From Flaveria trinervia (taxonomy: Eukaryota > Streptophyta > Magnoliopsida > Asterales > Asteraceae): a DNA stretch of 64,000 bases. Each line of letters opens with the position of its first letter. Position 1 is the stretch's first letter. Below, piece by piece: positions 21,735 through 33,100 of this stretch. The position numbers were made by a program, and so were the translations under genes. The notes under the pieces were generated by a model. It saw only the letters and a list, made by a program, of their open reading frames with translations. It was not told the DNA's origin and made no database searches. The stretch lies in the NCBI GenBank assembly GCA_025506515.1, contig CM046452.1:38726518-38790517 (forward strand). Direction: 5' to 3'.

Positions 21735-24700
21735 ATGGCGACCATGAAACTCAAACCCAGACACAACTGTGTTGCCTACCTCTCGAAATCGGCCTTTTGG
21801 AATAAATTTGATAATGCCATCGATCTTATGGTGGATTCCCAATACAGAACCGCATTTCTTTTGAATCCTACCATATACCCCGATTCCTTAAACCAATTAT
21901 GGACTAACGTCTCTGAACAACTGGTGAAAATGATAGCCAAATCACTCTCCAGTCGTTGGTCAACCAGAACCAGGTGGTAATCACCCCTGACATCATTCGC
22001 AAAACCCTAAATTTGCATGATGCCACATGTGTTATAGAATACCCGAAAGGCACCATTGATATGTCTTTCATCAACAACGGGTATGAAGGAGACTTATGTG
22101 TTACAACCATTCTTAAAAAGCACTTCCATGATGCTGAAAGACTTATCTTCCACATGGTGAATGTCTGCCTTGCTCCAAAGACATCTTCATAGGATCAGAT
22201 GTCCTCAAGATGGCAACAGGTATTGTACTCTATCTTTGAATGAAAAATCTAAATTTTTCTGAGATAGTGTTTATGGAACTTAAGGATTTGGCTCAGAAAC
22301 CTATGACAAACAGATTGCTACTATATCCTAGGTTCTGATGGCCATAAATTTAAATCAATTAAAATCTGAAGGCTTTGTTGGTCTTGGAGTCCCTGCTCCA
22401 GCTGTCTTAGCTGAGGTATACTCCAGGCATAACTCTGACCCTACTCTCAAAGGGGCTGCCCGGCTGCTCAAACCCAAGCAGAGGGAACCCACAGCCTCCA
22501 CCTCCAGATCCAAAGTCCCCACCAAACCCAAACCCCAAAAGCCCAAAAAGGCTACTCAGGGAGATGTCCTCCTGAGCATGTCCCTGTACCACCAATACAG
22601 GACACACATACTGGTTCTAACCCCCAGTCATGTCAGAGACTCAACCAGCTGAAACCGCATCGGTATCCTCTCCACAGGATCCTATCGCAACCAATTTGGG
22701 GATACCACATTACTGGAACCTATCTCAGTTGAGAAGGTTACCATTGAAGAGCATCTCTCACCCCGGGTGCAATATGCTTCTGACCAATCTCCAAATGCAA
22801 CCGCCCCTCAAAGCCCAACCTTATAGTTGCTAAAGTGCTGAGTGAGCTGCATTCCTCACTCCCTCCCCAGAAACCAATTAACACTGGGAATACCTCAACG
22901 ATTGAGGGGGAGGACCAAAATGCAGCTGATAACCCACAGCACAGGGATTATAATGTTCAATCTCCAAGTGTAGAAGAGGAGGTTAGAACATCTGGTCCGG
23001 TTGCCACTTCTACTGATTCAGCAAATGAACAGGATGAAGTTGGTAACATATATAAGACCTTACCAGAGGCAACTGCCAATGAACGACAAAGTCCAGAGGC
23101 AGGAAGTCCCCAAACCAAGAACAAGGGGCACATGCATATACTGATCTACACTCAGGGCATGTACATCCTGATTTAATCAGGAGGTCAGATGATTCAGCAA
23201 AGACTGATGATGACCTGGGCTTTTTCTTTGATGTCTTAGCCCATAACACAATCCTAGAGACTGAGGTGAGTAGACTCAAAGAACTGCTAGCCCAAATGTC
23301 TCAGGATAAAAGTCCATCTGCCCCAATAAACCCACAGATGGCACCTTCATTTAAGGTTCACCAAACACACAGCCAATACACTTAACTAAGCCACCAGCCA
23401 CTTCTTTTGGCACCACCTCTCAAGGACAGAACCCCTTTGAGTAGATGGTGCAACCTTTCAAAGCTCCTTACCTCTCATCACTCCCATCATCACTGAGATA
23501 GTATATAAAGCCATTGATGAGAGGATATCCTCAAATCTCCAAACACTCCTTGATGATGCTGTTCACAAGTCACTTTCTACCTTTCAAGCCCCTGATCCCA
23601 ATGCACCCAAAAAGGGGGAGACTACTAAGTCTAAGGCAGTGAAAGAAAAAGAAAAGGAAGAGAGTAGAAGATGAGAAAGAACCAGAAAAAGAAAAGGAGT
23701 TGGAGAAAGAACAAGAACTGATCTCAGAAAAACAGCTGATCACAGTGCAAGAGCTGAGCACAGACAAAGAGCAGAAAGATCAGCTGAACACTTACAAAAG
23801 GAAGAGAAGTGCTGAGTCAAAGTCTGATGGAGAAAAGTCCATAGAAGATCTTGTCAAAGAAGCTGATGAAGCTCACAGCAGCTATGGACAAAATAATAGA
23901 TCAGCTCTTCAAACAGGGTCATGACACAGCCACCTTAGATGTTGAGATCAGAAGGCTGGAGATAAATGAATTCACCAAGATGAGCTAGTTACAGTGTGAT
24001 GGATAGGAAAGGTTGGAGATTATGATTAGGTTTATTGCCAAATATCTAGGAAGATCATTGATAGAGATGAAGTCTTGGTCCAGAGATAGTATCTTGGAGA
24101 TAACCAAGAAAATCTGTTCTGATGGAAGCTACAACAAGGGTTGATCATCGAAGCACTGGATGAAACAGGTGCTGGGAAGAGAACTGAGACGGCAAAGCTC
24201 TCAAAAGCCAAACTCACCACTAAATTGCTAGATCAGCCTTCTTATACTCCCACTCAAAAACAACCCTCAAAGCAATCATCTCTAAAATCTACCAACTCTA
24301 TCCCTAAACCAAAACCACCCACAACTCAACCCAAAAAAACCAATTCCATTACCCCAAAACCATCTCAAACCACACCCAGTGATACACCTAGAAGGAGGAG
24401 AAGGGTGTTGAGGGTAGAAGAAAAAAAAGAGGATGAGAATGAAGACAGTCTACCAATCTCTGTTGTTCTCAAACTTAAAACACCTGAGCCCAGAAGTCAA
24501 CAGATGATCACACCTGACTTGCAAATGCAAATGGTGAAAGTGAAGATTGAAGAAGTAGAACAGCAAAAGTAGCATGATGAGCAATTTCTCAAAATGGTTG
24601 ACAGGATTTCCCTCAGTCCTCATCCATTCAAGCAATGAAGAAACAAGCTCTGAGGTTGTACACTCTTAAGCATACATTCCAACATCAAAGAGAAAGAGTG

Positions 24701-25168
24701 AGGATTTGGCCAGACCCCAGGGTAAGTTCTAGAATACACAAGAAGAACATACCAAGTAGATATCATGGCCAAGTGAAAAAGACTTTGAATGCTGCAATTA
24801 TGTTGGCTATGGTAGTCTCACCTTGGGAGATTATAGAAGAATTCAAGAGAGCACACAACTCAAAGACAACCCCTTAATCTCTACTTGAGAACAATATGAT
24901 CAAGAAAGGGCTGTTATACAAGAGACTTGAAGCTCTTGAAAAGAGTGAACTCCAGTTGTTGCTAGAAGGCTCTCATCCAGATGAATTCGCATACAGAGAG
25001 ATCACAACTGTTGAGTTGAAGAATGGGAAGACAGTAAGGTATCTGTCTGAATATTATGGCCCTGAGTTCTTCTTTGAGGGAGAAGCATAAGAACTCACCA
25101 AGGAGGAACAAGTTATTCTCCTTGAGGCCTATGCAAGAGAGTCTTACAGACTCATCAATGGGATTTAG
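21735..25168 (+). pseudogene. Element S extra 3' ORF (aORF), broken
   Basis: Starts at the ATG at 21735 (MATMKLKPRHNCVAYL), just after a TATA box and CT-rich leader. The N-terminal block (21735-22190) corresponds to that of the M aORF: NPTIYPDSLNQLW, the ITPDIIRKTLNLHD segment, then a GYEGD motif. A Pro/Lys-rich segment (22338-22652), Thr/Pro/Gln-rich segments, a strongly charged Glu/Lys stretch (23640-23925) and a basic Pro/Lys/Thr-rich segment (24141-24572) follow. A C-terminal block is at 24635-25168 (LLYKRLEALEKSELQLL and YLSEYYGPEFFFEGE). At least seven frame breaks or stops separate them. No membrane segment or signal peptide is visible. Function unknown; conservation in M suggests it mattered to the element. 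Confidence 0.72.
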
Positions 25169-25360
25169 GTTTCATGGTTGGGACAAGACTCTGTGTCCAG
25201 TTTCCCCAAGATAGAGTTCCCTTCCACACTTAGCCAATCAAAAGATCAGAAACCTTTTCCCGCCTATGCTTACATGATTACCTCTGAAGCTGATCAAGAG
25301 GGGGTTTCTGCCAAAGAATAAGTGGGATCATCAATAAACTTAGAGGTTTTGGTTGCATTG

Positions 25361-25374
25361 GTTCAGGGGGAGTT
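25361..25374 (+). promoter_or_regulatory. Element S polypurine tract
   Basis: CAGGGGGAGTTT abuts the 3' LTR start TGTTGGACC at 25375. The ~190 bp between the extra ORF and this tract (25169-25360) hold nothing recognisable. Confidence 0.88.
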
Positions 25375-26123
25375 TGTTGGACCAAAAGAACCAATGAGCC
25401 CGATCAGAAAAACCTCTAAGTCCCATAGACATTACAACTGCTAAAGAAGATCACAACAGCTAAAGATATCAGCTGATTACAAGGTCTAAAGACAAAGTCT
25501 GAAAACAAGATCTGAAGATTTCTAGTGAAGACAAAGTCTGAAAGTAAAGTACTGAAGACAAAGTCTGAAAGTGAAGTACTGAAGACAGTCTAAAGCTATG
25601 AGCTAAAGACAACGTCTGAAATAAAAGTCTGAAGAACAAAGACTGAAGACAAAGACTGAAGATCAGAGTGATCAGTAGTTGTCACAACAGCTGAAGTTAT
25701 TAACTTCAGTAGTTGTGATGGTTTTCCTTTTCAGTACTTGTAATTTACCTTTGAGTAGTTTTAGTTTCAGTAGTTTTATGTTCTTGTACTTAGCATTCTC
25801 TGAGATGTGATCAGTTGTTGAGAACATTCTCAGTAGTTTGCATAGTTTCAGTTGTTTGTATAATTATGTTAGATGTCACTATCAAGTGACATCAGCAGAC
25901 GTCACATTCCTTATATAAGGAATGTTGACTTAATTGTAACGTGTGACTTTTAGCCACCACGAAAGCATTTGAATGAATATTCCTTTTGCAGATTTAGTCT
26001 CTCTCTATAACCGTGTACTATTCCATTGAATATCAATTGAGTTCTTGCTAAATTGTCTAATTCATTGTTGAATTCCGCTGCAATCTACTTTAATCAATCA
26101 AACTTAAATCATCGATCCTAACA
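25375..26123 (+). repeat. Element S 3' LTR (749 bp)
   Basis: Begins TGTTGGACC, ends ATCCTAACA, followed by TSD AAATC. The TATA box CTTATATAAGG recurs at 25910-25920 and the motif array at 25435-25760. Terminal CA is intact here. Confidence 0.94.
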
Positions 26124-26128
26124 AAATC

Positions 26129-27453
26129 TTTCTAAGATGTCAGAGACATATTTAGATAGATTAAGAAGAACCCTTCCTTCAGTTGCTTTACCTGAATTCC
26201 AAGGAAAAAGTCCATTTTTCCCAGGAGCTCATCTCAAACTTCTTCTTGATAATGCTCTTAAAGTCCTTCCACATTGGTCATTTGAAGAACCAAATATGAT
26301 GTCATCAACATAACCTTGACGAGCAAAATGTCCTTTCTAGACTTTCTAATGAAGAGAGTCTTATCAATGGTACATCTAGTATAGCCATTCTTCAGAAGAA
26401 ACTGAGACAGAGTCTCATACCACAGCCTAGGTGCTTGGTGCAGCCCATATAGAGCTTTATCCAATTTGCACACATAGTTGGGGTGTTGTGGATCTTCAAA
26501 TCCTGGAGGTTGGCATACATAGACTTCCCTATTTATATCCCCATATAGAAAATCACACTTGACATCAAGTTGGTATACTATGAAGTCCTTGAATGCATGG
26601 AAGATCCTAACTGCCTCAAGTCTTGCAACTGGTGCAAAGACATCAGTATAATCGATTCCTTCCTCTTGAGTGTATCCTTGAACAACAAGTTATTATTGAT
26701 GATCAAGCCTCTATCATCTCTCTTGTTTCTGAAAACCCATTTGGTGCCTACAGGTACTTGACCAGATGGTAGCGGACATAGTTTCCATACCTTCTGTCTC
26801 TTGAATTGAAGCGGCTCCTCTTGTATCGATTCAATCCAGCTACTATCTTTCAAGGCATCTTCTACCTTCTTGGGTTCCATCAGAGATAGAAAGCATGAGT
26901 ACAAACATACATTCCCTTGATGAGTCTGTCCTCTTGTTCTCACACCCTCAAAGACATTGCCTATGATGTTCTCAGGTGGATGAGTGTTGTGAATCCTAAG
27001 ACGAGGAATCACTTCCAGTTGCAAAGATTGATCCAGGTTAGACATATTCTGCTCAGGAACTAGAGCACTCTGTCCAGCTGTTGTTTCAAAGTCACTCAAT
27101 GAGGACTGATTGAATGAATGAGAAACATCATCAACAGTTGGCTGTGAAGTAGTATTAACAGTTGCCTGTTTCTTCAAAATACTACCTCGTTCTGTTTGGT
27201 GTTGTAATGGATCACCTGATGAGTTTTGAGGCTCAGTAGGTGACTCACTTGTAGAAGCTTCACTATTCCTTGATATAGTTAAACTATCGGATCTGTGAAT
27301 AGTGGAAGCTTGATGTATTGCAGCACTTGGAGAATTTGGTCTAGGCCTGGGAAGCTCAAACAGTTGATCATTAGCAGTAGTATCATCATCATTTTGAGCA
27401 CCTATTCCAGCTGAAACATTCTCACAAGAGGGTTTAGAATAGTTTGGAAACAA
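26129..27453 (-). pseudogene. Element M reverse transcriptase and upstream linker
   Basis: On the minus strand 27453-26578 opens with a Ser/Thr/Pro-rich linker and enters the RT with KVWKLCPLPSGQVPVGTKWVFRNK, then shifts frame. The piece 26473-26258 carries LDKALYGLHQAPRLWYETLSQFL. The YVDD box is present near 26305-26320 but out of frame with it. At least three frameshifts are visible. The domain is cut by element S just after the YVDD region and resumes at 13911. Confidence 0.87.
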
Positions 27454-28660
27454 TTCTAAATCAAAGATGTGATCAGGTCCATTCCCCCTAACACAAGGAG
27501 TGTGCTCATTAACAACTATATTGGATGACTCCTCAAATTGTTGATTCTTAATGTTGCATACTCTGTAAGCTTTTGAGATACAAGAGTATCAAACAAAGAT
27601 AGCATCATCCGACTTTTTAGCAAATTTTGCTAAATTGTCCTTTGTGTTAAGTATGGTACACCTGCTGGTAAAGGACCTTAGAAAGCCAATGAACGGTGGC
27701 CTTTTGTTCCATAGCTCATAAGGGGTTTTTCCATGGGGCTTAACTACAAGAACTCTGTTATGCACATAGCATGCAGTGCTGACTGCCTTTGCCCAGAATG
27801 TTAGAGGTAGCTTTGAATCAGCTAACATAGTTCGAGCAGCCTCAATAAGTGTCCTATTCCTTCTCTTAGCAACACCGTTTTGTTAAGGAGTTCTGGGAGC
27901 ACTGTATTGTCTGGCAATCCCTTTTGAGTTACAGAATGAGTCAAGAACGAAGTTCTTAAACTCAGTCCCTTGATCACTTCTAATATTTTAACCTTGTGAT
28001 CAATTTGATTTTCTATTTTAAGAATAAAAGATTTTAATGTTTCAGTAGTTTCATCTTTAGTTCTTAAAATGAATACCCATGTGAATCTTGTAAAATCATC
28101 AACTATCACAAGGCAATATGATTTCCTTCCAATGATCAATATACTTGTGGGACCAAAAAGATCCATGTGCAATAAGTGCAATGGAGTAGTGATAGAGTTA
28201 ACACATTTGGATTTATGAGACGTCCTGTGTTGTTTCCCTTTCAGGCATGCAACACAGTTGTCTTTGCCGAAAAACTCCTTTTTAGGCAAACCATGTACCA
28301 AGTTAGTTTTAGCCAATTTATTCATTGTCTTAAAATTTACATGACACATACGTTTATGCCACAGTGTTGACTCATCACTATCAGCTTTGGAAAGAAAGCA
28401 TGATACTTCATCCATTGGGGAAGCATTGTTCATATCAAGCTTGTACATATCCCCTTTCTTGGGAGATCTAAGAAGCACCAATTCCGGAGGAATTGTCATC
28501 CCTGGTTTGAGGATAATACACTCATGTTCTGTGAAAAGCATTTGGTGCTTTTGATCATAGAATTGAGAAACACTTAGCAGGTTGTGTTCAAGCTGTTTGA
28601 CAAAGTTAACTTTGTCAACTGTTAACATACCATTGGATATACTCCCTCTGCCAGAAATAT
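27454..28660 (-). pseudogene. Element M integrase
   Basis: The zinc-binding part is LWHKRMCHVNFKTMNK, where Cys replaces the usual Gly, followed by CVACLKGKQHR. The first catalytic Asp is in LLHMDLFGP. The second (RSDQGTEF) is present near 27972-27995 but in a shifted frame. In the third block the catalytic Glu codon is Lys (AAG, plus-strand 27865-27867): the text reads NGVAKRRNRT. A stop sits just before it. The C-terminal LPLTFWAKAVSTACYVHNR piece is at 27828-27589. A frameshift plus a lost catalytic residue makes it inactive. Confidence 0.87.
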
Positions 28661-29899
28661 ATCCTCCAGCCTCACCTCCAAACTAGACAGGACCTCCATC
28701 ATAATGTTGAAATTATTAAAGGAGAGATCTGTTTCCTGTCATGTGCCTGGAGCATCCACTGTCTATAATCCAAATGTTGTTATTCTTGTCAAATGGATGT
28801 CCCTGCATATAAGATGCGATCATTAGTTTTGATTGGAAACCCAAGCTTTATTGGTCTTGGGTTCTTCCAAAGATAATGAGATAATTGAACCAAAATTTAT
28901 GCCTAGGGGTTCAATGGATGTTGTTGAAGAAGAGGTTTGGGCTACAGCATCTTCCTTGATCTTCCATTCCATCCCTTGGTTGATCATGGAGGATGAGCTT
29001 GTTGAAGCATTTGTAACTTGGCATTCTTCCGAAGCTTCTTTATTTTCGGAAGAAGCCTTCACCACCTTTTCTTCCGAAGCAGTCTTCTTCTGGGATGGTT
29101 TCAAGGGAACTCTTTTGTTCTTCTGAGTCTTGACAGCTTTAGCTTCTGAAGCCTTTTTCCTTTCGGAAGGAGGATTTTCTTCCGAAAGCAGCCTTGCTTC
29201 GGAAACAAGCTTTCCCTTTTTCATCACTTGAACAATTTGATATGGTCTAAATGAGAAACCTTCCTTGACTCCTTCCTTTTTAACATTATTTGCATAATGT
29301 GTACTAGCAGGATTGTAATAATAATCTTCGGCCATGTGGTTTTGCAGACCACACATTATGCATGCAATGTTAACCTTTTGGGGATTTGAAGATTGTTGTT
29401 TCTTGTTCTTTTTATCTTCATCAACAACTTTTCCCTTTAACTTCTGATCCTTTGGTAGGACAGGAGTGTTGGTACTACACCCCTTTCATGAATCAGAGTT
29501 TCCAACCACCTAGAATCCAGCTAAGATGAATATACCCTTTTGCTTTGGGTCTATCTTTAGCTTGGACTCGACCACTTTCTTGGCAGTTTTTCTGGCTGCC
29601 TTGGCTTTGCTTCTTTTGGCTTTAGTGGTCAATGTTTGATCATCATTGGTAGGGGAGGGCATAATTACCTGGTTCTTCCCTGTGATGGTCTCTATAGTTG
29701 TATCATTCTTTGACTCATGAGAAGGTGGGTCAGCAGATGGAACCTCTTGATCTTCAGTACCACATCTTGGTTGTCTTATAGACTCATACGAGTGTGGTGG
29801 AGCAATTTCATTGGTTCTCAACCCTCCTTTGTTTTGGTAACCAAATTTTGAGTGAGAGAATGATGCAAGAATGGCTTGGAAGTTTTGCTCCGAAATAGC
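28661..29899 (-). pseudogene. Element M protease and Gag C-terminal part
   Basis: The protease active site DSGCSRHMTG is at 28763-28734 on the minus strand (DSG codons 28755-28763), followed by stops. Upstream, 29356-28823 is an open Gag piece beginning CGLQNHMAED, the second zinc knuckle with Tyr in place of its last Cys. Then comes a Lys/Ser/Glu-rich stretch with repeated ASE and SEE tripeptides. The underlying DNA repeats CTTCSGAAG seven times at 29025-29205. The 29510-29821 piece is another charged Gag segment with KAKRSKAKAARKTAKK. Confidence 0.75.
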
Positions 29900-31449
29900 C
29901 TACTTCCTGGCTTGAGCCTCAGCTGTGACAAGCTGGGCTTGAGCCTCGGTCAATTTGGATATTAAATCCCTTATTGGAGTCTTATAATTTGTGTGTTCAT
30001 GTTTTAATAGGGAGACGGTTTTCTCTAACTCCTCAATTTTTCTTTGGTAGTCAGATTCAGCCCTTTTAAAGTCAGATTTCAAAATATTTAAAGACTCAAT
30101 ATCAGATTTAATCTCCATATTGTAGTCCTGATACAATTTAACCTTAGTGATACATGCAGGAGTACAGAGATGTTCATATACCTTATTTTCATCTGTCCCG
30201 GCCATGAGTGATTGAGTAGGAGTCACATCCTATACCATGAAGCTCCAGTCAACTTCTTGAGCCATTGCAGCTATTTCAGTTGACTTTTCGGTGGGCTTTG
30301 GTGTTGAGGGATTCGTGGAGGCCTGTGGGGTTCCCGGGTTGCACTTGGGAGCCTTGCATTCCCTTGCAAAATGACAAAGTTGGTTACAGTTGTAACATTT
30401 GGCCTTGGTTTTGTCAAACCCAAATTTGCTGTTGATTGTGTTACGGGGAAATTGCCTTCCAGTTCTCTTAAAGAACTTATTTGCTCTGTTGGTTAGGAGA
30501 GCCATTTGTTGGACTATGTCCACGTATTCCACGTCATCCGGGCTAAAACACTCTAGATCATCAAAGCAGTATTGATAATCACTTGAGTGTACACTTCCTG
30601 AGACAAAAGCACAGCTATCCTGAAAGGAGCTTTGCTGAGCTTGTTGAGACCTTGGAGTCTCAGGAAATGTGATGTATGGCCCAGAAGAACAAGATGGTTG
30701 TTGGGTGTAAGTTAGGTATTGTTGAGGCTGGGAGATTCCTGAGCCTTCAGCAACCATTAAGGCATTGCTAGTAGGAAGACTCAAGGGTCTGCTTGTCTGA
30801 TGACCCCTCTTACTTTCCATTTCCAAATGGTATCCATCAAGGATCCCATAGAGTTCGGTCATGGTGAGTGTATTCAGATTTTCTATTCTCTTTATAGAGA
30901 CACAGTAAAATGTCCACTAATTGGGTAATGCACTCATGAACTTTCTTGTAAGGTCTCTGAGTTCATAAGCAATTCCCACAGATTGAAGGGAAGAAATGAG
31001 ATCCATGTACCTAAAATATTGCTGGCTAAGAGTCTCTCCAGCAACATGGGTGAAGTTCTCGAATTGGTGCTTCAGTGAGTCCTTCTTGGAATCATTTGAG
31101 CATGAGTACATTTGAGCAAGCGCATCAAACAGTTCTTTGGTTGACTGGCAGTGCTCAAACCCCACCATGATAGAGCTTGGATTGCAGTCATGAGAACAAT
31201 CATAGCATTGCTATCAATCTCAAGCTTCTTCCTGTCTTCATTAGAATAATCTTCAACAGCTTTCTCGATCATGACACCATTTCCACCAGCTACTTTTGGC
31301 TTATACGGGCTAATGGATTGCTACATTTTGCTGTCTTGATATCTAATGAACCCTTCCATTCTTCTGCTCCAAGACCTGAAGTTTTCAGGGGTGATTATGG
31401 GTGCTTTGGTCATCGTCCCCATCTCTACTTCAGATTTGTTGAGGGCCAT
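29900..31449 (-). pseudogene. Element M gag N-terminal and central part
   Basis: I place the start at the ATG at 31449 (MALNKSEVEMG), the first in the leader after the primer-binding site. The N-terminal Gag fold follows (NFRSWSRRMEGF, FDALAQMYS, LKHQFENF, ELRDLTRKFMSALPN) with a stop near 31322 and a frameshift near 31165. The open piece 30862-30230 has the intact first CCHC knuckle CYNCNQLCHFAREC. The piece 30226-29900 is a coiled coil with IESLNILKSDFKRAESDY-type heptads. The long double-knuckle coiled-coil Gag is a SIRE-lineage feature. Confidence 0.82.
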
Positions 31450-31522
31450 TTAGTGAGGTATAAGGGGGAGTGAAAAATAGGTTTGTTAGGATGGTAAGAT
31501 CTCACAATCAAGAGCCTAAAAA

Positions 31523-31534
31523 GCTCTGATACCA
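31523..31534 (-). promoter_or_regulatory. Element M primer-binding site
   Basis: TGGTATCAGAGC on the minus strand, two bases inside the 5' LTR end. Matches initiator tRNA-Met, as in element S. A short leader of about 70 bp leads to the gag ATG. Confidence 0.88.
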
Positions 31535-31536
31535 AT

Positions 31537-32393
31537 TGCAGGATCGGGTTTGTCACGGAAACACTTGAATTTCTCTCAAACTCGCTTATACAAACACTCA
31601 TTTCAGATGAAGTAAAGTCTTTCACAGAGTTGATAATAATATAATAAGTAGTGAACACACAGAAATAAATTCTCAAGGCACTTGTATATATTATTTCTCA
31701 ACTCAAGATATTACAAGACTCTTACAAGCATGATACATGAGTTACAATGAGAGACTATATATACTAGATCCTACAGCCGGATATACTTTGATACCAGCTA
31801 GAAACCTAAGACTAAAGCATATACTACAATGCTAAAGTTAAGGTATCTTAGATAAAGTATTATCTAAGATATGGTAGTCATGACATGTCCATAACTTACC
31901 TTTTGTCACCAACTAAAGATGGAAACTGTACTAACATAAAAAGGTAACAGTGGATTAAAGTATGGTTAACTGCATAGCTTTTGAGAAAACGCCATGCAGT
32001 TCTCAGAGATTTGCAGCGGAGTGTCAGGAAGGCCATACTTATGTCCACTGGATAATAGCAGTATTTTCCGAAGGTAAGTTGGATTCGGAAGAACAAGTTC
32101 TTCCGAACCCACTTATACTTCGGAAGAGGCTTCTATACTTCCGAGGCTTGAGGACTTCTGTACTTCGGAAGTTGACTTCAGATCTTTCTTTCTAAGTCAT
32201 GAACTTCGGAAATAAGTTCTTTGTCTTCGGAAGTTAAAACTTTTCCTTCGGAAGTAAGCTTTACACTTTGTCTTCAGAAGATCTCCTTTTTCCTTCGGAG
32301 GTTCCACACTTGGCGTTGGAAGTCCTTTATTTGTTGTACCAAAATCTTCTAAGTGACTTGGTTTTGGTTGCACCAGCCTTTCAAGATCCAACA
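31537..32393 (-). repeat. Element M 5' LTR (857 bp) with CTTCSGAAG array
   Basis: On the minus strand it begins TGTTGGATC and ends CCTGCA. About eleven copies or near-copies of CTTCCGAAG/CTTCGGAAG lie between 32064 and 32303, that is 90-330 bp from the LTR 5' end, upstream of a TATA-like TAGTATATATAGTC near 31753-31766. This is the expected U3 position. Confidence 0.93.
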
Positions 32394-33034
32394 ATATTTC
32401 CAATCTCAAATCACCGTTCATCATGTTCTAAGCTTAAATCTTACCCTCTAAGCCTTAGAAACACAATCATACATCATTACGCATGAACATAGTCACACAT
32501 CACATCATAACATCATCATACACACATTCAAGCGTACGGGTCCAAAACCCAGTTTAATAAAAACATACATTCATGCATTTCCAGCCCCAAAATCAGTTAA
32601 AAACCAGTAAAAAAGGGGTTCTAGAACTCACTTTTGCAGCTTTTGAGAATGGCTTCCTCAAACTCATTTGAAAATTGAATTCAACCGCTTAGAAACCCAC
32701 TAAAAACATACCCGAACACATACAAACACACATAAGCATAAACCCGAGGATATGACAAGTCAAGAACATCATAAATGCACATTCTTACCTTGAATTTGAA
32801 ATTCTTCTTCTTGTTCTTCTTCAAAACTGAGCCCTGCTCTTTCTCTCTCTAAAATCTGAACTCAGAAGTGAAAAGTGGCATGGCATGGGTCGCCATGCTA
32901 CCTTTGTACAACATAAAAAGTAAATCTTGTACTTTTTACATATTTAACCCCACATCTTGGGTTAAATAGCATTTCTTTCTTTTCCTTCGTTTTATTCTTC
33001 TCTTTCTTTGACTTTAAAATAACCGGGTGTTACA
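32394..33034 (-). repeat. Gypsy-G 3' LTR, second segment
   Basis: Resumes the G LTR after element M, starting with the second ATATT copy. It matches 39636-40276 of the right LTR and ends CCGGGTGTTACA. Together the two segments make about 2.27 kb against 2.26 kb for the intact LTR. Confidence 0.93.
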
Positions 33035-33050
33035 AGTCCACCCCCTTATT
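33035..33050 (-). promoter_or_regulatory. Gypsy-G polypurine tract
   Basis: On the minus strand AAGGGGGTGGACT directly precedes the LTR start TGTAACACC. Confidence 0.8.
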
Positions 33051-33100
33051 ATAGGTTTCATCCCTAAAACCTATTACTCCTCAAAGAGTTATGGGTAATG

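Larger units (their letters stand above)
13917..26123 (+). mobile_element. Element S: SIRE-like Ty1/copia retrotransposon inside element M
   Basis: LTRs at 13917-14659 and 25375-26123 are flanked by the perfect duplication AAATC (13912-13916, 26124-26128). Internal order: iMet primer-binding site, gag with two CCHC knuckles, protease, integrase, RT, RNase H, motif-rich spacer with TATA box, extra ORF, polypurine tract. It is 12.2 kb long and is the innermost layer, so the last to arrive among S, M and G. Integrase and RT domains still read through, but gag and the extra ORF are frameshifted. Confidence 0.95.
7487..32393 (-). mobile_element. Element M: SIRE-like Ty1/copia retrotransposon inside the G LTR
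   Basis: Left LTR 7487-8317 and right LTR 31537-32393 are near copies. They are flanked by the perfect duplication ATATT (7482-7486 and 32394-32398), and the G LTR sequence is continuous across the pair. On the minus strand: 5' LTR, iMet-type primer-binding site, gag with two CCHC knuckles, protease, integrase, RT, RNase H, a motif-rich spacer, a large extra ORF, polypurine tract, 3' LTR. Element S sits in its RT. Without S, M is about 12.7 kb. Confidence 0.93.

Noticed and set aside
21735..22190. Reading the aORF N-terminus as a synaptobrevin/longin host protein
   Set aside because: I recall automatic annotations of that kind for similar plant ORFs, but position between pol and polypurine tract and occurrence in two elements show it is element-borne. 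The longin assignment cannot be supported from the sequence.
21735..25168. The extra ORF of S (and M) as a retroviral-type envelope gene
   Set aside because: No signal peptide, membrane span or cysteine-rich surface pattern is visible in any of the pieces; composition is Pro/Gln/Lys/Glu-rich.
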